NCBI RefSeq assembly: GCF_029542625.1
Contig: NZ_CP120733.1
Location: 1,302,001 to 1,366,000 of the forward strand
Reading direction: 5' to 3'
DNA length: 64,000 nucleotides
DNA from: Tepidibacter hydrothermalis
GTDB lineage: Bacteria > Bacillota > Clostridia > Peptostreptococcales > Peptostreptococcaceae
Shown: positions 53,668 to 62,044 of the stretch, one piece after another
Layout: each line of letters begins with the position of its first letter
Numbering within the stretch: the stretch's first letter is position 1
The notes under the pieces: model-generated
Told to the model about the DNA's origin: nothing
Seen by the model: the letters and a program-made list of their open reading frames with translations, nothing else
Database searches by the model: none
Position numbers and translations under genes: made by a program

Positions 53668-55107
53668 CTATAATAGTGGAGACAACAGTCTTGAAATGGA
53701 TTCTTTGAATTTTATTATTAAAGGTCTCTTGTTATACATTTCTATAGTAATCTGAGTACAATCATTAATATCATTTTCGAATATTAATTTGAATTCATTT
53801 GAAATTATGCTGTCATATATGAAAGCATTAACCTCAAAGTTTAGTTTGAAACTTCTAACATCCATATTAGCAGTTCCAACAGATGCTACTTTACCGTCTA
53901 CAACTATTGTTTTTGCATGTATAAATCCTTTTTCATATATATAGCACTCAGCACCTGTTTTTAGTAATTCACTAGCATATGAAGATGAAGCCCAATATAC
54001 AAACATATGATCTGGTTTATTTGGAATCATTATTTTAACATCTACTCCTGATAAAGAAGCAAGTTTTAAAGCATGAAGTATACTTTCGTCGGGTATAAAA
54101 TAAGGTGTTTGTATATATATACTTTCTTTTGCTGAGTTAATCATTTTGATATAACCGTATTTTATTTGTTCCCATTCGGAGTCGGGACCACTTGATATTA
54201 TTTGGACACCACTATTTCCATTTGAATTTATTTTAGGAAAATATTTAGGGCTTATTTCTAAATTTTTATTGTGAGCACTTCTCCAATCGAATAAAAATCT
54301 AGTCTGTAGCATATGAACAGCATCTCCTGTTATTTTGATGTGAGTATCTCTCCAATAGCCCATTTTTTTATTTAGGCTTATATATTCGTCTCCTATGTTA
54401 AATCCCCCTATAAAGCCTTCAGTACCGTCTATTACTGCTATTTTTCTGTGATTTCTATAATTTATATTAAGATTCAAAAAAGGAATTACTATAGGGAAAA
54501 AAGCTACAGCCTCTCCTCCGGCTTCTTTAAGGTCTTTAAAAAAATTCTTAGGTAGAGAATGACTTCCTATAGCATCGTATAGAAATCTTATTTCTACTCC
54601 TTGTTTAGCTTTTTTTGTAAGCTCATTCACTATTTTTTTTCCTAAAGAATCATTTTTTATTATAAAGTAAACCATGTGAATATGATCTTTAGCATTTTGA
54701 ATACTATTTATCAATGATTCGAATTTATCGTTTCCGTCTATAAATATTTCAATATTATTGTTTTGTGTAAAAATAGATTCACTATGATTTAAATGCATAT
54801 AAACCATATCTTTATAATCTTCAACACATATATCATTGAATTTTAAAGAGTTATTTTGAAGATCCAGTTTTTGATTTTTTAAAGCATTATTTATAATATC
54901 TGCTTCTTCTGGTCTTATTTCAAATATTTTTTTTCTGCTTAAATTTCTTCCAAACAATAAATAGATAATAAAACCGATATTAGGTATTAAAAGTAGAAGC
55001 ATAAGCCAAGCTAGAGTAGCACTTGGCTTTTTTCTTTCTAAAAATATTATTGCAATTGCAAATAATATATTCAATATTAACACTACGGACAGTGTAGTTG
55101 AAATCAT
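53668..55107 (-). CDS. cls: Cardiolipin synthase
   Basis: 479 aa, AAAGGAGG site. Two N-terminal membrane helices (about 1-22 and 30-52), then two phospholipase-D domains with HKD motifs HRKIAVIDG (His220) and HAKTIVVDG (His397). Condenses two phosphatidylglycerols to cardiolipin and glycerol. A CDP-alcohol phosphotransferase gene lies 1 kb away, so two lipid enzymes are near each other, though in different operons. Confidence 0.93.
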   Translation of the reverse strand: MISTTLSVVLILNILFAIAIIFLERKKPSATLAWLMLLLLIPNIGFIIYLLFGRNLSRKKIFEIRPEEADIINNALKNQKLDLQNNSLKFNDICVEDYKDMVYMHLNHSESIFTQNNNIEIFIDGNDKFESLINSIQNAKDHIHMVYFIIKNDSLGKKIVNELTKKAKQGVEIRFLYDAIGSHSLPKNFFKDLKEAGGEAVAFFPIVIPFLNLNINYRNHRKIAVIDGTEGFIGGFNIGDEYISLNKKMGYWRDTHIKITGDAVHMLQTRFLFDWRSAHNKNLEISPKYFPKINSNGNSGVQIISSGPDSEWEQIKYGYIKMINSAKESIYIQTPYFIPDESILHALKLASLSGVDVKIMIPNKPDHMFVYWASSSYASELLKTGAECYIYEKGFIHAKTIVVDGKVASVGTANMDVRSFKLNFEVNAFIYDSIISNEFKLIFENDINDCTQITIEMYNKRPLIIKFKESISRLLSPLL

Positions 55108-55221
55108 AAAAAAACCTCCTTTGATAATGTGTACAATTATGTATATAGTTTATTTAAAAATTGATGAAAATTCAATATCAATCTTTAATATATAGATTTC
55201 TAACAATTAAAATTTAATTGA

Positions 55222-55377
55222 TTATAAAGTGAAACTTAATTATAGATAGAGTTTTTATTTTAGGCGAATTTTTAGTTGACTAAGTAATTAGGGGTAAACT
55301 AAATTACAAGCTGTTAAGTTCTTATTTATATCCTTAATAGTATACAGATTTAAAACTTTTAGCTTTTGGGTAAAATA
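55222..55377 (-). repeat. Dispersed repeat family B, copy B4 (inverted, long)
   Basis: Read on the minus strand it starts AAAAGCTAAAAGTTTTAA, has the AATAAGAACTTAACAGCTT block of B1 and ends ATTAAGTTTCACTTTAT. Occupies the middle of the cls/ZnuA-like gap; the flanks 55108-55221 and 55378-55462 are A/T-rich with only weak promoter-like hexamers (TTGAAT, 18 bp, TATATT near 55379-55408). Confidence 0.75.
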
Positions 55378-55462
55378 ATTGAATTATAAATGAGTTAATA
55401 TGTATATTGTTAACTATTTATGTGAAAAATTATAGAGAATATATGAATAGGAGGAATTTTAT

Positions 55463-56332
55463 ATGAAAAGTAAGGTATTGATTTTTTTTGCCGTTATTTT
55501 GTCTATATTTATAATATCGGTTAATAAAAGCAAAACAATACAGACATCAAATGAGGTTTTGAGGCAGGAGGATAAGATTAAAGTTTACACTACAATTTAT
55601 CCCATGTATGAATTTTCAAAGAATATAGGGAAAGATAAAATTGATTTAAGAATAATGGTTCCAAATTCAACAAAAATAAATCAATTTAAACCAAATGAAG
55701 AAATTATAGAAGATTTAAATGAAAGTGATGTATTAATATACAATGGATCAGAACCGTGGATTGATAATATTATAAATTCTATTTCAAATGATAAATTAAT
55801 AATTGTAAAAGCATGTGATGGCATAAAAACTATAGAAAATGAAAAAAGAAATTTTAATATGTGTTTAAATCCTTTAAATGCAGTAGGACAATCAAACAAT
55901 ATAAAAAATGCTTTTATAAAAGCGGATAATAAAAATAAAAAATTTTATGAGAAAAATTATAATTTATTTAAACGAGAATTAATAAAATTAGACAATTTAT
56001 ATTCAAAAGAGATAAATAAATTAAGCAAAAAAAATATATTAGTTTCAAGTAATGCTTTTTCTTATATTGCAAATAGATATAATCTAAATCAAATAGATAT
56101 TTCGGATATGTCTAAACAAGGTGATTTAGATAAATTCATAAATGACAATGAAATTAAATATATATTTTCAGAGAATAAAATAGATAAAAATTTAGAAAAA
56201 ATATCAAAAAAACTAAACATTAATATTTTACATTTGGATTCTATTGATAGTTTGAACAATGAAATAAAGTCTGACTATATTGAAATTATGAGAGATAACT
56301 TAAAAAAATTGAAGATAGGCTTGAAATATTAA
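55463..56332 (+). CDS. ZnuA-like cluster A-1 binding protein lacking metal ligands
   Basis: 289 aa, AGGAGGA site. N-terminal hydrophobic anchor (4-20) with no lipobox cysteine. The fold is that of zinc/manganese solute-binding proteins (VYTTIYPMYEFSKNIGKDKIDL; SDVLIYNGSEPWID; NAFSYIANRY), but the metal histidines are replaced: Asn73 in the first motif, Asn132 before CLNPLNA, and Ser196 before NAF. No permease or ATPase is adjacent. Probably no longer a metal carrier; it may bind something else. Confidence 0.75.
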   Translation: MKSKVLIFFAVILSIFIISVNKSKTIQTSNEVLRQEDKIKVYTTIYPMYEFSKNIGKDKIDLRIMVPNSTKINQFKPNEEIIEDLNESDVLIYNGSEPWIDNIINSISNDKLIIVKACDGIKTIENEKRNFNMCLNPLNAVGQSNNIKNAFIKADNKNKKFYEKNYNLFKRELIKLDNLYSKEINKLSKKNILVSSNAFSYIANRYNLNQIDISDMSKQGDLDKFINDNEIKYIFSENKIDKNLEKISKKLNINILHLDSIDSLNNEIKSDYIEIMRDNLKKLKIGLKY

Positions 56333-56401
56333 TTTAATATTTATTCTATTTTAACAGTTAAACACATATAATTCCTTGAGTATATTTTAGGAGGTATAAA
56401 T

Positions 56402-57508
56402 GTGTTTATCATAATGAATAAAAGAAAATTTATTATTAGCATTATATGTATACTAGCTTTAACTATATCTTTGAGTTCATTAGAAATTAAATCAAAGGTT
56501 ATAACAGTTTTTACGGATAAAGAATGTGTTCAAATACTAGAAGAAATATTTGAAACAAGAAATAAAGCACTTTTAGATGGAGATGAGAGCAAACTAAATA
56601 ACTTGTACGATAAAAGCACTAAATATGGAGTATGGGCATATGAACATGAGATGAAGAAAATGAAGTACTTACATATTTGGTCAAATAAACAAGGGATTAC
56701 ATTTAAAGATATAAAGACTAAAGTAAAGATAAATAGAATAAAACCTAAGGAAGGAGGATATTTGATAAATTTTACGGCATCAACTGAGTATGAATATGAG
56801 TATGATAATTCTAAAAATGAAACTAATATATTTAGAATAGGAACATATCATTCATTAAATACTATAAAAAATGAAGAAGGATGGTGTATAACTAAAGAAT
56901 GGTATACAGATCCTTTTGCAGATTCTCTTAATTTAGAAAATATAAAATTTGATGATATTAAAAAACATATTTTAGAGCAAGAAAAAAGAGATAGTTCAAA
57001 TATGAATGAGAGAAGAAAAAAAGCATTGGAATATGCAGATATGTTCTGTGGTGCAGCAGCAGATGAGGAGCATGATTATAAGTATAACAAGAAATATAGG
57101 AATTATAATCCATTAGGAGGAGATTGTGCTAATTTTGCATCTCAAATACTACATGAGGGAGGAAACTTTAGAAAAACAAGAGCGTGGAATTATGATTCTG
57201 GTGGAGCTACTAAAGCTTGGGTAAATGCACATGCATTCAAAAATTATATGATATATAGTGGAAGAGCTTCTTTAATAGCATATGGAGATTATGACAAGGT
57301 TTATAAGGCATCGTATAAACTTGAACCAGGTGATTTTGTAGCTTATGAAAAAAAAGGAAAGGTAACTCATATTTCGGTTGTGACAGGTTCTGATTCTAAG
57401 GGATATTCTTTTGTGAATTGCCATAATACTGATAGATATAGAGTGCCTTGGGATCTTGGTTGGAGTAATAAAAAAATAAAGTTTTGGCTTGTTAGGGTAC
57501 ATTATTGA
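56402..57508 (+). CDS. Secreted/anchored amidase domain protein (Amidase_6)
   Basis: 368 aa. GTG at 56402 is seven bases after AGGAGG; the next ATG is too far from the site. N-terminal signal anchor (about 8-28), a NTF2-like or DUF-like region (about 38-170), then a papain-like amidase domain with Cys242 in GGDCANFASQ, His323 in THISVV and a polar VNCHNT. Such domains cleave peptide or cell-wall amide bonds outside the cell. 69 bp after the ZnuA-like gene. Confidence 0.8.
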   Translation: MFIIMNKRKFIISIICILALTISLSSLEIKSKVITVFTDKECVQILEEIFETRNKALLDGDESKLNNLYDKSTKYGVWAYEHEMKKMKYLHIWSNKQGITFKDIKTKVKINRIKPKEGGYLINFTASTEYEYEYDNSKNETNIFRIGTYHSLNTIKNEEGWCITKEWYTDPFADSLNLENIKFDDIKKHILEQEKRDSSNMNERRKKALEYADMFCGAAADEEHDYKYNKKYRNYNPLGGDCANFASQILHEGGNFRKTRAWNYDSGGATKAWVNAHAFKNYMIYSGRASLIAYGDYDKVYKASYKLEPGDFVAYEKKGKVTHISVVTGSDSKGYSFVNCHNTDRYRVPWDLGWSNKKIKFWLVRVHY

Positions 57509-57527
57509 TAAGTTTGGCTATTATGTA

Positions 57528-57556
57528 TTGACATTAGGGGTTAAATGTAGTATTTT
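57528..57556 (+). promoter_or_regulatory. Promoter of the cold-shock gene
   Basis: TTGACA (57528-57533), 17-bp spacer, TATTTT (57551-57556), giving a leader of about 60 nt. Confidence 0.6.
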
Positions 57557-57619
57557 AAATTATAATGTAACAAATAATATATTTGTTTCAAATTCGTTTT
57601 ATTTAGGAGGATGTTTTAA

Positions 57620-57820
57620 ATGAAAAAGGGAACTGTTAAATGGTTTAATGCAGAAAAAGGTTATGGATTTTTATCTATCGAAGGTGGAGAAGATGTATTC
57701 GTACATTTTTCAGCTATAGAAGGAGATGGATATAAGTCATTAGAAGAAGGACAACAAGTTGAGTTTGAAGTAGTTGATGGAGCTAGAGGTCCTCAAGCTG
57801 CTAATGTTGTTAAATTATAA
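57620..57820 (+). CDS. Cold-shock protein (CspA family)
   Basis: 66 aa, AGGAGGA site. Five-stranded OB fold with RNP1 KGYGFLS and RNP2 [20 protein letters not shown] start. Single-stranded nucleic-acid chaperone. Length and motifs are normal. Confidence 0.96.
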   Translation: MKKGTVKWFNAEKGYGFLSIEGGEDVFVHFSAIEGDGYKSLEEGQQVEFEVVDGARGPQAANVVKL

Positions 57821-57860
57821 TATTTAATTTGTATATGATCTATATAGATTAACCATATTA

Positions 57861-57892
57861 AAAAGTCGCTTTTGCAAAAGCGACTTTTATTA
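57861..57892 (+). terminator. Terminator of the cold-shock gene
   Basis: Perfect 13-bp arms (57861-57873 and 57876-57888), T-rich end. Confidence 0.9.
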
Positions 57893-57898
57893 TACACA

Positions 57899-58029
57899 AG
57901 GAAACTACATGATTTTGAATTTGTGTATAACATTGATTGAAAAACTACACTTGCAACTATTTTTAAGCAACAGATTCGTGAGACTTATTGGCCCATGAGT
58001 CACCGTGTTAGCGAGTAGACGAATTTTTA
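57899..58029 (+). repeat. Dispersed repeat family A, copy A2
   Basis: Carries the whole family layout: GGAAACTACATGATTTTGAA start, ATAACATTGATTGAAAAACT, TTGCAACTATTTTTAAGCAA and the GAGTCACCG...GAGTAGACGAATTTTT end. Its 3' end overlaps the stop codon of the leftward small membrane gene. Confidence 0.8.
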
Positions 58030-58224
58030 GTTTGTATCATTTTTTGTATAAAATTTATTATCTACAAAGAATAATAAGGCAAATACATTTAAAACTCCTA
58101 TAAGTGCTGCAAAAAATAACTTTTTAAAGTTATCTATCTGTGAAAATTGATATGATGATATTAAGCTTAAAACAATTCCGAACGAACTCATCAATAGACC
58201 TACAAATCTTATTATATTATTCAA
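58027..58224 (-). CDS. Small two-helix membrane protein
   Basis: 65 aa, TTG start behind GAGGGGGGA. Two hydrophobic helices (about 6-24 and 36-54) and a polar tail. No family recognised. Confidence 0.6.
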   Translation of the reverse strand: MNNIIRFVGLLMSSFGIVLSLISSYQFSQIDNFKKLFFAALIGVLNVFALLFFVDNKFYTKNDTN

Positions 58225-58329
58225 AAAAATCCCCCCTCGAATAATTAAAGTTTTTAGTTAAAGTGAAATACTATATTTATAAGTATAACATGATATAAGT
58301 TGATTTTATTATGGGAATTTATACATTAG

Positions 58330-58365
58330 GTCAAGCTTGACATCTTTTTTAATCTCAAGTAACAT
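58330..58365 (+). promoter_or_regulatory. Promoter with palindrome before the CBS gene
   Basis: TTGACA (58337-58342), 17-bp spacer, TAACAT (58360-58365). A perfect 12-bp palindrome GTCAAGCTTGAC (58330-58341) covers the -35, so a repressor site is possible. Confidence 0.45.
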
Positions 58366-58408
58366 ATTAATTATACGGACTAAAATTTAAAAATAGGGGA
58401 GAAAACAT

Positions 58409-58822
58409 ATGAATATAGCTTTTTTTCTTACACCTAAAGTAGAGGTAGCTTATTTAACACCAGAATCGACAATGCGTCAAGCTTTAGAAAAAATGGAGTA
58501 CCACAGATACACAGCTATTCCTATAATTAATGATGATGGAAGGTATGTAGGAACAATTACAGAAGGGGATTTGCTTTGGAAGTTAAAAAATACACCAGAT
58601 TTAAATTTTAAAAATACTAGTAAAATTTTATTAAGGGAAATATCTAGAAAAATGGATAATAAACCTGTTTATATTGATTCAAATATAGAAGATTTGATTT
58701 CACTAAGTATAAATCAAAATTTTGTACCTGTTGTAGATGATCAAAAGGTTTTTATAGGGATAATAACTAGAAGTGATATAATAGATTATTGTTATAAATT
58801 TTTATTTAATAAAAAAAATTAA
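58409..58822 (+). CDS. CBS domain pair protein
   Basis: 137 aa, AGGGGAGA site. Consists of two CBS domains (about 8-65 and 75-132): TMRQALEKMEYHRYTAIPIINDDGRYVGTITEGDLL and VPVVDDQKVFIGIITRSDII. Such pairs bind adenine nucleotides and act as energy sensors. No fused effector domain. Confidence 0.85.
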   Translation: MNIAFFLTPKVEVAYLTPESTMRQALEKMEYHRYTAIPIINDDGRYVGTITEGDLLWKLKNTPDLNFKNTSKILLREISRKMDNKPVYIDSNIEDLISLSINQNFVPVVDDQKVFIGIITRSDIIDYCYKFLFNKKN

Positions 58823-58829
58823 AAATGTG

Positions 58830-58858
58830 TTGACACTTTAAAATTATGTGTGTATAAT
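58830..58858 (+). promoter_or_regulatory. Consensus promoter of the T-box amino-acid transporter operon
   Basis: TTGACA (58830-58835), 17-bp spacer, TATAAT (58853-58858): perfect sigma-A consensus, start of the tandem T-box leader. Confidence 0.92.
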
Positions 58859-58879
58859 ACATATTAAGTTAAAAAAACA

Positions 58880-59130
58880 AACGAAATGACATCAAATCCA
58901 GAGAAGTGGATAGTAGATATGATGATTGTTAAAGCGAGCTAGAGTTGGTGTGAGTCTAGTAACATAGTTGTATTGAAGAGAGCCATGGAGGAGATTTTCT
59001 GAAATAGCAGTAGGAAAATACGGTACCTATCGTTAAAGGATAATGAGTGGATACATTTTTATTGTATCAACAAGAGTGGTAACACGGGCATATACCTCGT
59101 CTCTTATTTTTAAGAGACGAGTTTTTTATT
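58880..59130 (+). ncRNA. T-box riboswitch 1 (tandem pair)
   Basis: T-box leader. Stem I distal part GCGAGCTAGAGTTGGTGTGAG with an AGTA motif before it, a specifier-loop segment TTGAAGAGAGCC, the T-box AGAGTGGTAACACGGG (59073-59088) and a terminator: CTCGTCTCTTA (59096-59106) with TAAGAGACGAG (59111-59121), then T6. Binding of a matching uncharged tRNA should favour the antiterminator. The codon was not settled; AGA (Arg), GAG (Glu) and AGC (Ser) are all possible in that segment. Confidence 0.92.
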
Positions 59131-59148
59131 ATATAAAAATAAATATTT

Positions 59149-59385
59149 AAATCCAGAGAAGTGGATAGTAGGTATGATGATTGTTAAAGCGAGCTAGAGT
59201 TGGTGTGAGTCTAGTAACATAGTTGTATTGAAGAGAGCCATGGAGGAGATTTTCTGAAATAGTAGTACGAAAATACGGACCTATCGTTAAAGGATAATGA
59301 GTGGATACAGTTTTTATTGTATCAACAAGAGTGGTAACACGGGCATATACCTCGTCTCTTATTTTTAAGAGACGAGTTTTTTTTA
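59149..59385 (+). ncRNA. T-box riboswitch 2 (tandem pair)
   Basis: Nearly identical to T-box 1 at an offset of 255 bp, including the specifier-loop segment, T-box sequence (59328-59343) and terminator plus T8. Only a handful of substitutions and two compensating indels. Read-through of both terminators is needed to reach the transporter genes. Confidence 0.92.
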
Positions 59386-59494
59386 TATAAATTTATGTAG
59401 GGGGTGTTTAAAGAAAGAGTAAGTTAGTGCTTCACTTTAATGATTTAAATTGATAAAGTGGATTTAAATAAAAATATGAGAGGGGAAATTTGAA

Positions 59495-60298
59495 ATGTTT
59501 AAAAAAATTGTTAATAAAATGATTGTTGTAGTTATGGTTTTATGTTTAGGAATGGTTTTCACAGGATGTGGGAAAAGTGATATTTCTCAATATGAAAAAA
59601 TAAAAGAATCAGGAAAAATAGTAGTTGGTACTAGTGCGGACTATCCACCATATGAATTTCACACAGAAATAAATGGAAAAGATGAAATAGTTGGATTTGA
59701 TATTGAAATTGCAAAAGAAATAGCTAAGGATATGGGCGTTGAACTTGAAATTAAGGATATGGATTTTGGAGGACTACTTGCAGCTTTAAATACAGGAACA
59801 GTTGATTTTGTAGTAGCTGGAATGACACCTACTGATGAGAGAAAAGAAAAAGTTGATTTTACTAATATATACTATAATGCAACTCAAGCTGTAGTTGTTA
59901 AAGTGGAAAATAAAGATAAAATAAAGTCAATGGATGATTTAAAAGGTAAAAAAATAGGAGTTCAAATGGGATCTATTCAAGAAGGTATAGCTAAAGATCA
60001 GGTAGAAGAAGCTGAAGTTAAGTCTCTTGGAAAAGTGTCTGACCTTATGCTTGAACTTAAAAATGATAAAGTGGATGCTCTAATAGTGGAACTTCCTGTA
60101 GCAAAAGCTTATGTAAATAAAAATAGTGATCTTGGACTTACAAATGTAACTGTAAAAGATGAAACAGGTGGATCTGCTATAGCTATAAAAAAAGGAAGTA
60201 AAGAACTTACAGATCAGATGAATAAGACGTTAGATAAATTAGTTAAAGAAAACAAAATAGAAGAATTTGTGGTTAAAGCGACAGATATGATTGATTAG
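59495..60298 (+). CDS. Amino-acid ABC solute-binding lipoprotein
   Basis: 267 aa. Lipobox FTGC (Cys25). Periplasmic-binding type 3 fold: GKIVVGTSADYPPYEF, VGFDIEIAKEIAKDMG, AGMTPTDERK, VQMGSIQEG. The family binds polar amino acids such as Arg, Gln, Glu, His or cystine. First gene under the double T-box, so its ligand should be the amino acid sensed by those leaders. Confidence 0.9.
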   Translation: MFKKIVNKMIVVVMVLCLGMVFTGCGKSDISQYEKIKESGKIVVGTSADYPPYEFHTEINGKDEIVGFDIEIAKEIAKDMGVELEIKDMDFGGLLAALNTGTVDFVVAGMTPTDERKEKVDFTNIYYNATQAVVVKVENKDKIKSMDDLKGKKIGVQMGSIQEGIAKDQVEEAEVKSLGKVSDLMLELKNDKVDALIVELPVAKAYVNKNSDLGLTNVTVKDETGGSAIAIKKGSKELTDQMNKTLDKLVKENKIEEFVVKATDMID

Positions 60299-60310
60299 GA
60301 GTTGAGTATA

Positions 60311-60961
60311 GTGGATTTTTCTTTTTTTAGTAAGTATTATATGTTCTTTTTAATAGGAACTAAAAACACAGTTTTACTTTCAATATGTTCAGTATTTATA
60401 GGTGTAATATTAGGTCTTTTTATATCTCTTATGAAATTATCTAAGAGTAAGGTATTAAATATAATATCTAGTGTATATATAGAGATTTTAAGGGGAACAC
60501 CTATATTGGTTCAATTATTCATAGTATATTATGGACTGCCTACTTTAGGGATAGAACTACCTACTTTTGCAGCGGGTATAATGGCTTTATCAATTAATAG
60601 TTCAGCTTATGTTGCTGAAATAGTAAGAGCTGGAATACAAGCTGTTGATAAAGGACAAATGGAAGCTGCAAGATCTTTAGGAATGAGTAGTAATATGGCT
60701 ATGAGATATATCATTATACCTCAGGGTCTTAAAAATATATTACCTGCTTTAGGTAATGAATTCATAGTTCTAATAAAAGAGTCTTCAATAGTTATGATGG
60801 TTGGTATACCAGATGTTATGTATAACACAAATATTGTAAGAGGAAATACATTCCAACCGTTTGAACCATTAATAGTTGCTGCTATTATATATTTTATATT
60901 AACATTTACACTTTCTAAATTTATGAACAAAATTGAAAGGGGGATGGCTGTAAGTGATTAA
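60311..60961 (+). CDS. Amino-acid ABC permease (HisMQ type)
   Basis: 216 aa. GTG at 60311 lies nine bases after AGGAG; the TTG at 60302 is adjoining the site. Five or so membrane helices with [20 protein letters not shown] and the EAA loop [24 protein letters not shown]. Overlaps the ATPase gene by 8 bp. Confidence 0.9.
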   Translation: MDFSFFSKYYMFFLIGTKNTVLLSICSVFIGVILGLFISLMKLSKSKVLNIISSVYIEILRGTPILVQLFIVYYGLPTLGIELPTFAAGIMALSINSSAYVAEIVRAGIQAVDKGQMEAARSLGMSSNMAMRYIIIPQGLKNILPALGNEFIVLIKESSIVMMVGIPDVMYNTNIVRGNTFQPFEPLIVAAIIYFILTFTLSKFMNKIERGMAVSD

Positions 60962-61676
60962 GATTAAGAATTTAAACAAAAAATTTGGAAGCAATCATGT
61001 TCTAAGAGGAATTGATGAACATATAGAAAAAGGTGAAGTAGTAGTTGTTATAGGTCCTAGTGGTTCTGGAAAAAGTACATTTTTAAGATGTCTTAATTTA
61101 CTTGAGCACCCTACAAGTGGAGATATAATATTTGAAGGAAAATCTATAACTTGCAATACTAATAATATAAACAAACAAAGAGAAAAAATGGGAATGGTTT
61201 TTCAACAATTTAATTTATTCCCACATATGAGTGTATTAGATAATATTACTCTTGCACCTGAAAAACTTAAGAATATGAGTGAAGAAGAGTGCAAAAAAAT
61301 AGCTATGGATTTATTAAAAACTGTAGGACTTGAGGATAAATCAAATAATTATCCTAAGCAATTATCAGGGGGTCAAAAGCAAAGAATAGCTATAGCAAGA
61401 GCACTTGCTATGTCTCCTGATGTAATGTTATTTGATGAGCCAACATCTGCACTTGATCCTGAAATGGTAGGAGAAGTGTTAGATGTTATGAAAAATCTTG
61501 CAGCAAATGGAATGACTATGGTTGTAGTGACTCATGAAATGGGATTTGCAAAAGAAGTTGGAGATAGAGTTATTTTTATGGATGGGGGAAAAATAGTAGA
61601 ACAAGGAAGTCCTGAAGAAATATTTGAGAATCCTCAAAATGAAAGAACTAAGGATTTCTTAAGTAAAGTATTATAG
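60954..61676 (+). CDS. Amino-acid ABC transporter ATPase (GlnQ type)
   Basis: 240 aa, GTG start behind GGGGGATGG. Walker [22 protein letters not shown]-loop block typical of polar amino-acid importers, signature LSGGQKQR, Walker [12 protein letters not shown] and VVVTHEMGF. Completes the binding protein-permease-ATPase importer. Confidence 0.94.
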   Translation: MIKIKNLNKKFGSNHVLRGIDEHIEKGEVVVVIGPSGSGKSTFLRCLNLLEHPTSGDIIFEGKSITCNTNNINKQREKMGMVFQQFNLFPHMSVLDNITLAPEKLKNMSEEECKKIAMDLLKTVGLEDKSNNYPKQLSGGQKQRIAIARALAMSPDVMLFDEPTSALDPEMVGEVLDVMKNLAANGMTMVVVTHEMGFAKEVGDRVIFMDGGKIVEQGSPEEIFENPQNERTKDFLSKVL

Positions 61677-61704
61677 TAAATTAATATAAAAATAATTCTT
61701 AAGA

Positions 61705-61747
61705 TAACGCTTAATAGAATATATATTCTATTAAGCGTTATTTTTTA
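61705..61747 (+). terminator. Terminator of the amino-acid transporter operon
   Basis: Perfect palindrome with 18-bp arms (61705-61722 and 61723-61740), then T6. Confidence 0.92.
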
Positions 61748-61945
61748 TAATGAGTAGGAAATTAAATACCTATTTAAATTGAGGATAAGGTTGATGGAAG
61801 AATGGGAATTGCAATTATTTTGAGCAAAGGAGTGTCTGTTAAGATTTATTTGTGACACTATTTATGAATTAATATAAAGGAAATTTCTAGTATAGAGCGA
61901 ATTTTTTATAATGAATAGGAAATTATAATCTTATAATATGTTAAT
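61744..61945 (+). repeat. Diverged A/C mosaic repeat (A5)
   Basis: Starts with the C-like TAATGAGTAGGAAATTAAAT, has the A core TTGCAATTATTTTGAGCAAA, a degenerate middle, GAGCGAATTTTTTATAATG and a second partial C start (AATAGGAAATTATAATC). Follows a terminator like the other A copies. Confidence 0.6.
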
Positions 61946-61962
61946 AAAAAAATTAATCTATG

Positions 61963-62019
61963 TTGACTTTTAATATGATTTTTTATATACTTTGATTATC
62001 AAAAGGTTTGAATATCAAA
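61963..62019 (+). promoter_or_regulatory. Promoter with two FabT-type operators
   Basis: TTGACT (61963-61968), 17-bp spacer, TATACT (61986-61991). Two palindromes follow: TTTGATTATCAAA (61991-62003) and TTTGAATATCAAA (62007-62019), 16 bp apart, covering the start point. The first equals the core of the FabT box known from lactic acid bacteria. Confidence 0.78.
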
Positions 62020-62044
62020 ATAAAAATGAAAGGAAGATGAATTT

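Noticed and set aside
55463-56332. Calling the ZnuA-like gene a zinc uptake protein
   Set aside because: The metal-binding histidines and lipobox are missing and no permease or ATPase is adjacent.
58894-59385. Long direct repeat that could suggest a mobile element or CRISPR-like array
   Set aside because: Each unit is a complete T-box leader with terminator; there are only two units and no spacers.
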